This document shows, in pieces, positions 35,764 to 43,538 of a stretch of 64,000 bases of DNA. The stretch spans positions 372,001 through 436,000 of the forward strand of contig CAWIGP010000007.1 of assembly GCA_963835735.1 (NCBI GenBank), in the 5' to 3' direction. Below the pieces are notes generated by a model. It worked only from the letters and a program-made list of their open reading frames with translations, was not told where the DNA came from and did not search any database. A program made the position numbers and the translations under genes. This stretch comes from DASQMT01 sp963835735 (GTDB lineage Bacteria > Actinomycetota > Thermoleophilia > Solirubrobacterales > Solirubrobacteraceae). The number at the start of each line of letters is the position of its first letter. Position 1 is the first letter of the stretch.

Positions 35764-36135
35764 CTAGTTGGCGGCCCAGCCGACGCCCGACATCGCGAAC
35801 GAGTCCACCGCGGCGGGCTGGGCGTCGCCCCGGAGGCTTGCGGCCAGCGCGCGGCGTTGGCGATCGGTCATCGAGCCCACGGTCTTCGTCTCGGACATGG
35901 GGATCGAGGCGAGGAACCGCCTGCAGCGCGTTCGGCCCCAGCGATGCTGACTCAGCAGCAGGTCGGCGATCGCCATGCTGTCGGCCTCCCACGGGCACCC
36001 CAGCACGATGTCCCCGACTGTCGTCTCTCCCTCCGCGACCTGCCGCTTGAGCTCAGCCCGTGCCAGGCGCACACGATTCGCCTGGGCGAGTGCGCGCATG
36101 TGTTGCGGCGCAGGGGCCGTCGCTGTTGCGTCCAT
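35764..36135 (-). CDS. Actinobacterial integration host factor-like protein (mIHF family)
   Basis: 123 residues; GGGGAGG lies 4 nt before ATG 36135. The core (about 15-95: LAQANRVRLARAELKRQVAEGE, ADLLLSQHRWGRTRCRRFLASI) matches the helix-two-turn-helix region of mycobacterial IHF, a nucleoid-associated DNA-binding protein needed for phage integration and DNA bending. The C-terminal ~30 residues are an added tail (GDAQPAAVDSFAMSGVGWAAN). Another mIHF copy may exist elsewhere. The 20-bp palindrome 206 bp upstream of its start could regulate it. Confidence 0.72.
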   Translation of the reverse strand: MDATATAPAPQHMRALAQANRVRLARAELKRQVAEGETTVGDIVLGCPWEADSMAIADLLLSQHRWGRTRCRRFLASIPMSETKTVGSMTDRQRRALAASLRGDAQPAAVDSFAMSGVGWAAN

Positions 36136-36340
36136 TGAACCTCCCCAGCGCCCGCCATCCTGGCGGGCTCGGTCGTGATTTGTGTGTCTGCGGCCGGGGA
36201 CGCGTAGGCGCCGACCCTCACCGCCACCCGTCTCCTCCTGACGGATGCCCCGGCGGTGATGCCGAGTCCTTTGCTTCCCGGAAGCGCCGAAGCGCTCGAC
36301 CGGCTCCGCAGGCTAGTCGTCTCGGGCGCGAAAGTTCAAC

Positions 36341-36360
36341 AATGATCCGATCGGATCATT
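36341..36360. promoter_or_regulatory. Perfect 20-bp palindrome, operator candidate
   Basis: AATGATCCGATCGGATCATT is perfectly self-complementary and AT-richer than its surroundings. It lies between the stop of the oxoamine synthase gene (36395) and the mIHF-like gene (start 36135), both on the minus strand. The symmetry suits a TetR-type dimer pair. In 36136-36394 nothing else was recognised. Confidence 0.65.
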
Positions 36361-36387
36361 CGCAAACAGCGCGCGATTCTTGATCGT

Positions 36388-36404
36388 CCCCCCGCTACCG
36401 GGGG
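36388..36404 (-). terminator. Hairpin at the end of the oxoamine synthase gene
   Basis: CCCCCG-CTAC-CGGGGG, a 6-bp GC stem with a 4-nt loop, overlapping the stop codon at 36395-36397. Terminator function is plausible, but there is no T-tract. Confidence 0.4.
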
Positions 36405-37651
36405 AGGGCTCCGTGTTCGGTCTCGAACGCCCCCTTGACGGAGGCGAATCGCTCGAGCGCTCGGTCGAGCGTGGCGCGGTCGTGGGTCGCCATCACGCTG
36501 GTGCGCAGCAGCGCCCCGGCAGGCGGCACCGCGGGGTGCAGCGCGACGTTGACGAACACGCCCGAGTCGTACAGCGCGCGCCATAGCAGCACGGCCTTCC
36601 AGTCGTCGCCCACCACCACCGGGACGATCGGCGTGACGACGGTCGAGCCGTCGGGCAGCGGCTGCGGCTCGACGACCTTGAAGCCGAGCTCGTGCAGCCC
36701 GCGGTTCAGGTACGCGGCGTTCTCCAATACGCGCGCGAACAGCGGCGGCCCGTCGTCGGAGCGCACGATCCGCAGGGCGGCGAGCGCGGCGCCCACCGCG
36801 GCCGGCACGCCGGCGGCCGTGAACAGGAACGCGCGCGACTGGATCCGCAGGAAGTCGATCACCTCGCGCGGGCCGGCGATGAAGCCGCCGCAGGAGGCGA
36901 GCGACTTCGAGAACGTGCCCATCCGCAGGTCGACGCCCTCCTCGACCCCGAGCAGCTCGGCCGTGCCCGCGCCGCGCGCGCCCAGCACGCCGGCCGCGTG
37001 CGCCTCGTCGACCATCAGCCGCGCGCCGTGCTTGCGGCACAGCTCGACGATCTGGGGCAGAGGCGCGACGTCGCCCTCCATCGAGAACACGCCGTCGACC
37101 ACCACGAGCACGCCGCCGCCGTCGCCCGCGGCGCGCTCCAGCATCGTCTCGAGCTTGTCCAGCCGGTTGTGGCGGAACGGGCGCAGCTTCGCGCGCGAGA
37201 GCAGGCAGCCGTCGAGGATCGACGCGTGGTCGGCCGAGTCGGCGATCACCGTGTCTCCGGGCGCGAGGATCGTTCCGAGCGTGCCGACGTTCGCCTGATG
37301 GCCGGTCGTGAAGACGATCGCCTCCTCCGTGCCCATCCACTCCGCGATCTCGCGCTCCAGGTCGAGGTGCAGGTCGAGTGTGCCGTTGAGCAGGCGCGAG
37401 CCGGTCAGGCCGGTGCCGTAGCGCTCGAGCGCGTCGCGCGCGCCCTGCATCACGCGCGGGTCGGCCGTCAGCCCGAGGTAGTTGTTCGAGCCGAGCATGA
37501 TGCGCTCGGCGCCCTCCATCTCGACCACCGGGGCGGCGGGAGACTGGAGCGTGCGGAAGTACGGCAGCAGGTCCGCCTCACGGGCGGCCCGGAGCTGCTC
37601 CGCGCGCTCGTGGCCGCGCACCTTGCTGAACACGTCGATGGCCGTAGGCAT
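36395..37651 (-). CDS. Alpha-oxoamine synthase, serine palmitoyltransferase-like
   Basis: 418 residues. PLP enzyme that condenses an amino acid with an acyl-CoA, with loss of CO2. Family marks: IMLGSNNYLGLTADPRV near 50, GTGLTGSRLLNGT, ADHASILDGC (His stacking on PLP), VDEAHAAGVLG and TFSKSLASCGGF with the PLP Lys. Length and the PYFR...SNNYLGLT opening resemble bacterial serine palmitoyltransferases more than KBL or BioF, but paralogues are hard to separate by eye. The divergent neighbour is a bCerS-like GNAT protein and the next gene a fatty-acid hydroxylase, which supports sphingolipid synthesis. The two start codons are only 17 bp apart. Confidence 0.8.
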   Translation of the reverse strand: MPTAIDVFSKVRGHERAEQLRAAREADLLPYFRTLQSPAAPVVEMEGAERIMLGSNNYLGLTADPRVMQGARDALERYGTGLTGSRLLNGTLDLHLDLEREIAEWMGTEEAIVFTTGHQANVGTLGTILAPGDTVIADSADHASILDGCLLSRAKLRPFRHNRLDKLETMLERAAGDGGGVLVVVDGVFSMEGDVAPLPQIVELCRKHGARLMVDEAHAAGVLGARGAGTAELLGVEEGVDLRMGTFSKSLASCGGFIAGPREVIDFLRIQSRAFLFTAAGVPAAVGAALAALRIVRSDDGPPLFARVLENAAYLNRGLHELGFKVVEPQPLPDGSTVVTPIVPVVVGDDWKAVLLWRALYDSGVFVNVALHPAVPPAGALLRTSVMATHDRATLDRALERFASVKGAFETEHGALPR

Positions 37652-37652
37652 G

Positions 37653-37658
37653 TAGCCT
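37653..37658 (+). promoter_or_regulatory. -10 box TAGCCT for the bCerS-like gene
   Basis: TAGCCT ends 10 nt before the ATG at 37669. It lies in the 17-bp gap between divergent start codons, so any -35 contact would fall inside the oxoamine synthase coding sequence. Confidence 0.45.
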
Positions 37659-37668
37659 GCCCGCCTCC

Positions 37669-38799
37669 ATGGGGTCGCTCGAGATCCGGCCGGTGCATTC
37701 TACGGGCGACCTCCGCCGCTTCATCCGGCTCCCGTTCCGGCTCTATCGCGACGAGCCGCAGTGGGTGGCGCCGCTGCTGTTCGAGCGCCGGCAGTTCCTC
37801 GACCGGCGCAAGAACCCGTTCTTCGAGCACGGGCGCGCCGAGTACTTCCTCGCGTTGCGCGACGGGCGGCCGGTCGGCCGGATCACTGCCCAGGTCGACG
37901 ACAACTTCCAGCGCTTCCAGGAGAACCGGTGGGGCTGGTTCGGGTTCTTCGAGTGCGAGGAGGACCCGGAGGCGGCGCTGGCGCTGCTCGACCGCGCAGA
38001 GCAGTGGCTGCGCGGGCAGCGCTGCGACCGGATGGTCGGGCCGGCCGACTTCACCACCAACGACGAGTGCGGGGTCCTGCTCGAGGGCCACGAGCGGACG
38101 CCGCTGATCCTCTCGCCCTGGACGCACCGCTACTACCCGGCGCTGATGGACGGCGCCGGCATGGGCAAGGCGATGGACCTGCTGATGTGGGAGCTGCACA
38201 TCACCGGGCGCGACAAGGTCAACCCCGTGATCTGGAAGCTGGCCGACCAGGTCGAGCCGCGCTACGGCATCGTCGTGCGGCCCTTCCGTAAGAAGGACCT
38301 GCAGGCCGAGGTCTCGCGCTTCATCGAGGTCTACAACGCGGCCTGGGAGAAGAACTGGGGCTTCGTGCCGCTCACGGATCACGAGGTGCGTCACTACGCC
38401 ACCCAGCTCAAGCCCTTCCTCGACGAGAACTGGGCCTACGTGGCCGAGAAGGATGGCGAGACCATCGGCGCGGCGCTGACGCTGCCCGACTACAACCAGG
38501 CGCTCATCCACATGCGCGGACGTCTGCTGCCGCTCGGCTGGGCGAAGTTCCTCTGGTACCGCCGCAAGATCGATCGCGTGCGCGTGTTCGCGCTCGGCGT
38601 CAAGCCCGAGTGGCAGCACACCGGTGTCGCCGCGAAGTTCTACGAGCGCCACTTCGAGGCCGCCACCCGCACGCCGCAGGTCTCCGGCGAGATGGGCTGG
38701 ATCCTCGAGACCAACAAGAACATGAACAAGGCGATGGAGGCGATGGGCGGGCGGATCGTCCGCCGCTTCCGGCTCTACGAGCGCGAATTGTCTGGCTAA
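37669..38799 (+). CDS. GNAT-fold acyltransferase-like protein, candidate bacterial ceramide synthase (bCerS-like)
   Basis: 376 residues. It matches the long GNAT-related family that includes the Caulobacter ceramide synthase: FIRLPFRLYRDEPQWVAPLL, LDRRKNPFFEHGRAEYFLA, RDGRPVGRITAQVDD, WGWFGFFECEEDPEAALALL, VGPADFTTNDECGVLLEG and YYPALMDGAGMGKAMDLLMWEL. The C-terminal GNAT domain holds ALGVKPEWQHTGVAAKFYERHF and GWILETNKNMNKAMEAMGG. Such enzymes N-acylate a sphingoid base with a fatty acyl-CoA. The assignment rests on family recognition plus the adjacent SPT-like gene. Leaderless-type promoter. Confidence 0.72.
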   Translation: MGSLEIRPVHSTGDLRRFIRLPFRLYRDEPQWVAPLLFERRQFLDRRKNPFFEHGRAEYFLALRDGRPVGRITAQVDDNFQRFQENRWGWFGFFECEEDPEAALALLDRAEQWLRGQRCDRMVGPADFTTNDECGVLLEGHERTPLILSPWTHRYYPALMDGAGMGKAMDLLMWELHITGRDKVNPVIWKLADQVEPRYGIVVRPFRKKDLQAEVSRFIEVYNAAWEKNWGFVPLTDHEVRHYATQLKPFLDENWAYVAEKDGETIGAALTLPDYNQALIHMRGRLLPLGWAKFLWYRRKIDRVRVFALGVKPEWQHTGVAAKFYERHFEAATRTPQVSGEMGWILETNKNMNKAMEAMGGRIVRRFRLYERELSG

Positions 38800-38828
38800 C
38801 CCCCTTCTAGCCTGGGCAGTTGATGCTT

Positions 38829-38834
38829 TAGGGT
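38829..38834 (+). promoter_or_regulatory. -10 box TAGGGT for the hydroxylase gene
   Basis: TAGGGT ends 6 nt before ATG 38841 with no Shine-Dalgarno. It may act alongside read-through from the gene 41 bp upstream. Confidence 0.35.
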
Positions 38835-38840
38835 TCCCTC

Positions 38841-39455
38841 ATGCGGCGCACCGAGCTCTTGAAGGCCTCCCCACCGATGTTCAAGTCGCCGTGGCTGGAT
38901 CGCTTCACGCGCGTCCACCCGGTGGTTCCCGTCCTCATCTACCTGCCCGCGATCGTCGTGTTATTCGTGCTCGGCATCGGGCGCGCCGGCTTCTGGAACT
39001 CGGCCGGCCTCGCGCTCGGCGGCTACGCGGTTTGGACGCTTACCGAGTACTGGCTGCATCGCGTCGTCTTCCACTTCGAGCCCGAGAAGGGCATCGGCGC
39101 GCGGCTGCACTGGATGATTCACGGCGTCCACCACGACCATCCGAACGATCCGATGCGGCTCGTGATGCCCCCGTCGGCGTCGATCCCGCTCGCGCTCCTC
39201 TTCGCCGGGCTGTTCTGGCTCGTGCTCGGCGGGCACTGGGTCATGCCGTTCCTCAGCGGCTTCCTGGCCGGCTACCTGATCTACGACATGCTCCATTACC
39301 ACGTGCACCACCGCAAGCCCCGAACCCGCGTTGGGCGGCTGCTGCGCGAGCTCCACATGCGGCACCATTTCCAGGACGACGAGCGCGGCTTCGGGATCAG
39401 CGCGCCGTACTGGGACCGCGTGTTCGGCACGGTGCCGGAGAAGCGGGCACGTTGA
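38841..39455 (+). CDS. Fatty acid hydroxylase / sterol desaturase-superfamily membrane protein
   Basis: 204 residues, about four membrane helices and the di-iron His clusters of the superfamily: EYWLHRVVFHFEP, IHGVHHDHPNDPMR, YHVHHRKPRTRV and LHMRHHFQDDERGFGIS. The pattern is closest to Scs7/FA2H-type fatty acid 2-hydroxylases, which hydroxylate the acyl chain of ceramides. ATG 38841 is used; ATG 38877 is possible. Following an SPT-like and a bCerS-like gene, it fits 2-hydroxy-ceramide formation (inference). Confidence 0.8.
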   Translation: MRRTELLKASPPMFKSPWLDRFTRVHPVVPVLIYLPAIVVLFVLGIGRAGFWNSAGLALGGYAVWTLTEYWLHRVVFHFEPEKGIGARLHWMIHGVHHDHPNDPMRLVMPPSASIPLALLFAGLFWLVLGGHWVMPFLSGFLAGYLIYDMLHYHVHHRKPRTRVGRLLRELHMRHHFQDDERGFGISAPYWDRVFGTVPEKRAR

Positions 39456-39489
39456 AGCCGTCCAGCCGGCCCGTCATGCTGCGGGCTGA

Positions 39490-39777
39490 GTGAGCAGCGA
39501 ACCAGACAACGAGTACGAAGTCGTCGACGGCTACCCGGTGCCGGCCGAGCCGGCGCCGGTGCCCGAGCCCACGCGCCCGGCGCAGGTGCCCGCGGTCCAC
39601 GCTGCCGCGCTGGCGGCCACGGGCTTCGTCGCCGGCGCCGCGACTGTGGCGGTCGTCGCGCGGCGCAGGGCGCGGGTGTCGGGACGGCGGCGGAAGAAGG
39701 GCGGCAAGGGCGCGATCGGCGAGATCGTCAGCTCGAACTCGTTCCTGGTCGACGTGCACCTCGTGCGGCGTGACTAG
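39490..39777 (+). CDS. Small single-helix membrane protein, hypothetical
   Basis: 95 residues from GTG 39490. Acidic Pro/Glu-rich N-terminus (about 1-35), one hydrophobic helix (AALAATGFVAGAATVAVVA), then a strongly basic stretch (RRRARVSGRRRKKGGKG) and a beta-like C-terminus (EIVSSNSFLVDVHLVRRD). Positive-inside rule puts the C-terminus in the cytosol. No family known. Its stop abuts repeat B. Confidence 0.5.
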   Translation: MSSEPDNEYEVVDGYPVPAEPAPVPEPTRPAQVPAVHAAALAATGFVAGAATVAVVARRRARVSGRRRKKGGKGAIGEIVSSNSFLVDVHLVRRD

Positions 39778-39780
39778 TGA

Positions 39781-39912
39781 TGCGTTGCGCTTGGTGCGCC
39801 GGCGCGGTCGTTGCGCAGGCGCTCTCGTACTGCGGCATTGAGAGGAGCGGGATCGGCCCAACGCGTGCTCGATCCCGACTTAGTCCCGCTCCCCTCAATG
39901 CCCGCAGTTGAC
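39781..39912. repeat. Composite palindromic repeat, copy B
   Basis: Two parts. 39784-39817 is a degenerate hairpin sharing GTTGCGCTT and GCGCGGTC with hairpin R2 at 4666-4704. 39829-39912 is bounded by ACTGCGGCATTGAG and CTCAATGCCCGCAGTTGAC, the same ends as copy A, with inner arms GGAGCGGGATCG (39844-39855) and CGATCCCG...CCCGCTCC. The right end and its flank (CGCAGTTGAC then TTCGCCGG) match copy A beyond the inverted repeat. Confidence 0.75.
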
Positions 39913-39978
39913 GTTCGCCGGCGCAACGAGCGCGATGCGCGTGAGAACGCCGCCGCCACATCCGATATCAACCACGCC

Positions 39979-40941
39979 ATGCCCGAGCTCCGCGTCGAGG
40001 TCACCCCGCGCTGGCCGTTCCGCCTGCCGGGCGGCAGCGCCGACGGCTTGATGCGGCGCCGGGGCGCCTCCCTCCAGCGCCTCCTGCACAAGAACGGCAA
40101 TCCCGTCCACGTCGCCGTCATCCAACCCGCGACCGACCGGGTGATCTTCGGCGCCCGGGCGACAGCCGAGCCGGACGCCATGTGGGGCATCCGGCGGCTG
40201 CGCTTCGCGACCGGCGTCGACGAGGATCTGCGCCCGTTCTACGACGCGTTCCGCGACGACCCGGTGATCGGGAAGGCCGTGCGCGCTGTGCCGGAGCACC
40301 GAATCCGGCGCGCGCCGATCCCCTGGGAGACGCTGGCGGCCGCGATCACCGAGCAGCTGATCGAGTTCGAGCGGGCGATCGCGATCCAGCGGCGGATCAA
40401 CGCGTCGCTCGGTACCCGCTGCCCGCAGACGAACCTGCGTGACGCGCCGACGCCCGCCGTCATCGCGGCCACCGCGCCGGCGCGGCTCGCGTCGATGGAC
40501 CTCGCGCCCGCGCGCGCCATGACCCTGCGCAAGGCTGCGGCGGAGGTGGCCGCCGGCCGCGTCGACCTGCTCGCCGACGACCCGATGCCCGGCTGGCGGC
40601 GGCTGCGCGCGATCCCCGGCATCGGGCCGTGGACGCTGGAGATGCTCGCCACGTACGGCCAGGGCCGCTACGACCGCATCCCGGCCGGCGACGTCGGCTA
40701 CCTCAAGCTCGTCGGCCGCGTCACGACCGGCAACCCGCGGGCGCGCGCCGACGTCCCCGGCGTGCACGAGTTCTTCGCCCCGTACGGCGAGTGGAAAGGG
40801 CTCGCGGGCGAGTACCTGCGCGTCGCCGCGTCGCGCGGCCTGCTGCCCGTCAGTCCTGTTCGAGCGCGTCCCGCGGATCGAGCCCCTCGCCGGCCAGGAA
40901 CTCGTTGGTCAGCACCTGCTCGGCGATCTGCCGCCGCGTGA
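39979..40941 (+). CDS. HhH-GPD DNA glycosylase, AlkA-like
   Basis: 320 residues to the first stop. The N-terminal beta domain (about 1-90) is followed by the helix-hairpin-helix block LRAIPGIGPWTLEMLATYG near 205-225 and IPAGDVGYLKL, in which Asp is the catalytic residue of alkyl-base glycosylases. It excises alkylated purines in base-excision repair. The last ~35 residues (from about SPVRARPADRAP) are read through 92 bp of the convergent binding-protein gene and look unrelated to the enzyme, suggesting loss of the original stop codon. Start ATG 39979 fits the domain boundary. Confidence 0.8.
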   Translation: MPELRVEVTPRWPFRLPGGSADGLMRRRGASLQRLLHKNGNPVHVAVIQPATDRVIFGARATAEPDAMWGIRRLRFATGVDEDLRPFYDAFRDDPVIGKAVRAVPEHRIRRAPIPWETLAAAITEQLIEFERAIAIQRRINASLGTRCPQTNLRDAPTPAVIAATAPARLASMDLAPARAMTLRKAAAEVAAGRVDLLADDPMPGWRRLRAIPGIGPWTLEMLATYGQGRYDRIPAGDVGYLKLVGRVTTGNPRARADVPGVHEFFAPYGEWKGLAGEYLRVAASRGLLPVSPVRARPADRAPRRPGTRWSAPARRSAAA

Positions 40942-41918
40942 TCAGGCCTTCGTCGAGCATCCAGTCGGCGTACTCCTGCCACTCGGCCGGGTCCTGATAG
41001 CCGAACGGCCGCTCTGCGTCGGACGGGAGGAACACGGGCAGCGTCGCCTCGACGGCGGCCTGCTGCAGGTCGCGGTCGAGGCCACGATCGGCGGCGAGGA
41101 GACCGTCGAGCCCCGCCTGCGGGTCCTGCGCGAGCGCTGCGTGGCCGCGCGCCGTCGCCTGCATGAAGCGCCGCACCTTGGCGCCGAAGTCCTGGTCGAG
41201 GTCGCGGCGCCGGGCGACGAACACCAGCTCGGCGTACGTCGGCACGCCGAGCTTCTCCATCCGCTGGATCACGGGGTCCTTGCCGCGGCGCGCGAGGTCG
41301 ACGCCCTCGTAGTTCCAGAACGCTCCGAGCGTCGCGTCGACCTTGCCCGACAGCATCGCGGGCACGAGGTTGAAGCCGACATTGGTCTCCTTCACCGTGC
41401 CGGGATCGACCCCTGCGGTCTCCAGGATCGTCTTCAGGTACGCGGACTGGTACGGGATGCCCGACGTCCCGACGCGCTTGCCGCGCAGGTCGCGCGGCGT
41501 GCGCACCTTCGCCTTCCCGACCGCCATCAGCGACGTCAGCGGCTTCTGCACCAGCGCCCCGACCGCGACGAGCTGCGGCGCCCTTGTCGCGCGCCAGCAG
41601 CAGCTCGGGCTCGTAGGAGATCGCGAGGTCGGTCCTGCCGGCGAGCAGCAGCTTGAGCGGCGCGGACGGATCCGGCGGCGGCGTGATCTCCACGTCCAGG
41701 CCCGCCTTCGCGTATGCGCCGGACTCGCGCGCGGCGTAGATCCCCGCGTGGTCGGCGTTCGGGAAGTAGTCGAGCATCACCCGCAGCGGCTCGGTCGCGC
41801 CGGTGGCGCCGCCCTCGTCCTTCTCGCCGCAGGCGGCGAACAGGGCGGCGGAGAGCAGGAGCGCGAACGGGAGCACCCAGCCGACTGCGTCGGCGGGCAC
41901 AAGCAGGCGGCGGGTCAT
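40850..41918 (-). pseudogene. thiY: Thiamine-precursor ABC transporter binding protein (ThiY-like), frameshifted
   Basis: NMT1/THI5-like solute-binding protein. The N-terminal part from ATG 41918 has a lipoprotein signal (ALLLSAALFAACGEKD) and VMLDYFPNADHAGIYAARE, PSAPLKLLLAGRTDLAISYEPELLLARDKG. At about 41581-41584, in a C run (minus-strand GGG), homology moves to another frame: APQLVAVGALVQKPLTSLMAVG, FWNYEGVDLARRGKDP, ending DALEQD at 40850. Adding one base restores about 355 residues. It is either a recent null allele or a sequencing error. GGAGG precedes the ATG, which overlaps the permease stop. The TPP riboswitch upstream supports the HMP/thiamine-precursor assignment. Confidence 0.8.
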
Positions 41919-42661
41919 GGTCCTCCGGGATCGGTGCGTGGCGCCCAGTCGACCACCCGCCGCTCGAGCAGCGCGCAGGCGCCGTAGAGCGCGATGGCAA
42001 GCAGGAATAGCAGGAGCGTGGCGGCGAACGCCCGCGCGGTCTCGAGCTGTCCGTTGGCGGTGATCAGCACGCGCCCGAGGCCGCTCTCGGCGCCGGCCCA
42101 CTCCGCGAACACGGCTCCGATCACCGCGACTGCGGCGGCGATCTTCAGTCCGGTGAACGCGTTCGGGAGGGCGGCGGGCGCCTCGACCAGCCGCAGCGAC
42201 TGCCAGCGCGTCGCATGCAGCGAGCGCAGCAGCCGGCGCGCGTCGGGGTCGGCGCCGCGCAGGCCGTCGTACAGGTTGATCGTGATCGGGAAGAAGCAGA
42301 CGAGCGCGACGAGCAGCACCTTCGGCGCGAGCCCGAACCCCAGCACGAGGATCACGAGCGGGGCGATCACCGGCACCGGTACGGCCTGCGAGCCGATCAC
42401 GAGCGGTCGCAGCGCGCGGCGCAGCGCGGGGGAGAGGTGCATCGCGACGCCGAGCGCGGCGCCGGCGGCCGTCGCCGCGGCGAGACCGAGCACCACCTCG
42501 TAGGTCGTGGTCCAGAGGTCGGGCGCCAGCAGCGAGCGGTCCTCCCACAACGCCTCGGCCACATCGGACGGCGGCGGCAGGATCAGCGGGTCGACGCCAC
42601 CGGCGCGCACCAGCAGCTCCCAACCGCCGACGAGTACGAGCACGACGAGCGCCGCCGTCAT
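41915..42661 (-). CDS. thiX: ABC transporter permease, ThiX-like
   Basis: 248 residues, about six membrane helices, with the EAA-loop region LRSLHATRWQSLRLVEAPAALPNAFTGLKIAAAVAVIGAVFAE read near 135-180, which docks the ATPase. Family of nitrate/sulfonate/pyrimidine-precursor importers. ATG 42661 is chosen because the upstream open frame is Arg-rich and non-homologous. It overlaps the binding-protein start and is 100 bp downstream of the ATPase gene, with a palindrome in between. Confidence 0.85.
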   Translation of the reverse strand: MTAALVVLVLVGGWELLVRAGGVDPLILPPPSDVAEALWEDRSLLAPDLWTTTYEVVLGLAAATAAGAALGVAMHLSPALRRALRPLVIGSQAVPVPVIAPLVILVLGFGLAPKVLLVALVCFFPITINLYDGLRGADPDARRLLRSLHATRWQSLRLVEAPAALPNAFTGLKIAAAVAVIGAVFAEWAGAESGLGRVLITANGQLETARAFAATLLLFLLAIALYGACALLERRVVDWAPRTDPGGP

Positions 42662-42736
42662 GGGCCACCCTCGCGGTGAGCCGCCGTCGCGCGTCCGCCT
42701 TCCTGGTGCGCCGCTGTCATGAGCCGCCCTCAGAGC

Positions 42737-42775
42737 GGCGCCGCCCCGGCGGCGCCCGCCCTCAATGCCGCCGTC
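42737..42775. repeat. Palindrome and CATTGAGG-type end between the ATPase and permease genes (possible repeat copy D)
   Basis: GGCGCCGCC-CC-GGCGGCGCC (42737-42756) is a perfect 20-bp hairpin. It is followed by CCCTCAATGCCGCCG (42760-42774), identical at 14 of 15 positions to the right end of copy C (62376-62390). The ATPase gene's stop codon TGA is inside this end. The left inverted copy is not evident. Confidence 0.5.
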
Positions 42776-43535
42776 CACCCGGCATCGGCACTGGCGCGCC
42801 GTCAGGAGCTGCGGCGGCGCCATCCGCGCCGAGCACGCGCAGCGCGTGCTCGCGCAACGCGACGACCTCGCGGTCGTCGCGGCCGCGTGGGCGCGCCGGC
42901 GGCACCTCGAGAACGTCCACCACCCGCCCCGGCCGCGGCGACAGCAGCACGACGCGGTCGGCCAGCAGCACGGCCTCCTCGACGTCGTGCGTGACCAGCA
43001 GCACCGTGCGCGGCTCGCGCTCCAGCGCGCCGGCGAGCCAGCGCTGCATCTGCAGCCGGGTCAGAGCGTCGAGCGCACCGAACGGCTCGTCGAGGCAGAG
43101 CACCGGCCGGCCCGCGAGCAGCGTGCGCAGGAACGCCACGCGCTGGCGCATGCCGCCCGACAGCTCCGCCGGCCGCACGTGCTCGAAGCCCTCGAGGCCG
43201 AATGCCGCGAAGTGCTCGTGCGCGAGCTCGCGCGCCCGCGCCCGCGTGACCCCGGCGACGCGCAGCGCGAGGCCCGCGTTGTCGAGCGCGCTCAGCCATG
43301 GCAGCAGCGCGTCGCGCTGCGGCATCAGCGCCGCCGCGCCGGCGCGCACGCTGCCGGCGTCGGGTGCCTGCAGCCCGCAGACGAGCTCGAGCAGCGTCGA
43401 CTTCCCGCAACCGCTCGGCCCGACGAGCGCCACGATCTCCCCCGGGGCGACCCGCAACGAGACGCCGCGCAGCGCCTCCACCGCGCCGTATCTCTTGTCG
43501 ACGGCGTCGAGCTCGACGCCTGCCTGGCTCTGCAT
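42762..43535 (-). CDS. thiZ: ABC transporter ATPase, ThiZ-like
   Basis: 257 residues. Walker A VGPSGCGKSTLL, signature LSGGMRQRVAF, Walker B VLCLDEPFGALD and switch His in THDVEEA are intact. It energises the adjacent permease. ATG 43535 follows GGAGGGAGCG, and this ribosome site is the 3' strand of the TPP riboswitch, so translation should be shut off by thiamine pyrophosphate; ATG 43553 is the alternative start but lies inside the aptamer. The C-terminal ~25 residues are Ala/Pro-rich, and the stop lies in a repeat-like CATTGAGG sequence. Confidence 0.88.
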   Translation of the reverse strand: MQSQAGVELDAVDKRYGAVEALRGVSLRVAPGEIVALVGPSGCGKSTLLELVCGLQAPDAGSVRAGAAALMPQRDALLPWLSALDNAGLALRVAGVTRARARELAHEHFAAFGLEGFEHVRPAELSGGMRQRVAFLRTLLAGRPVLCLDEPFGALDALTRLQMQRWLAGALEREPRTVLLVTHDVEEAVLLADRVVLLSPRPGRVVDVLEVPPARPRGRDDREVVALREHALRVLGADGAAAAPDGAPVPMPGGRRH

Positions 43536-43538
43536 CGC

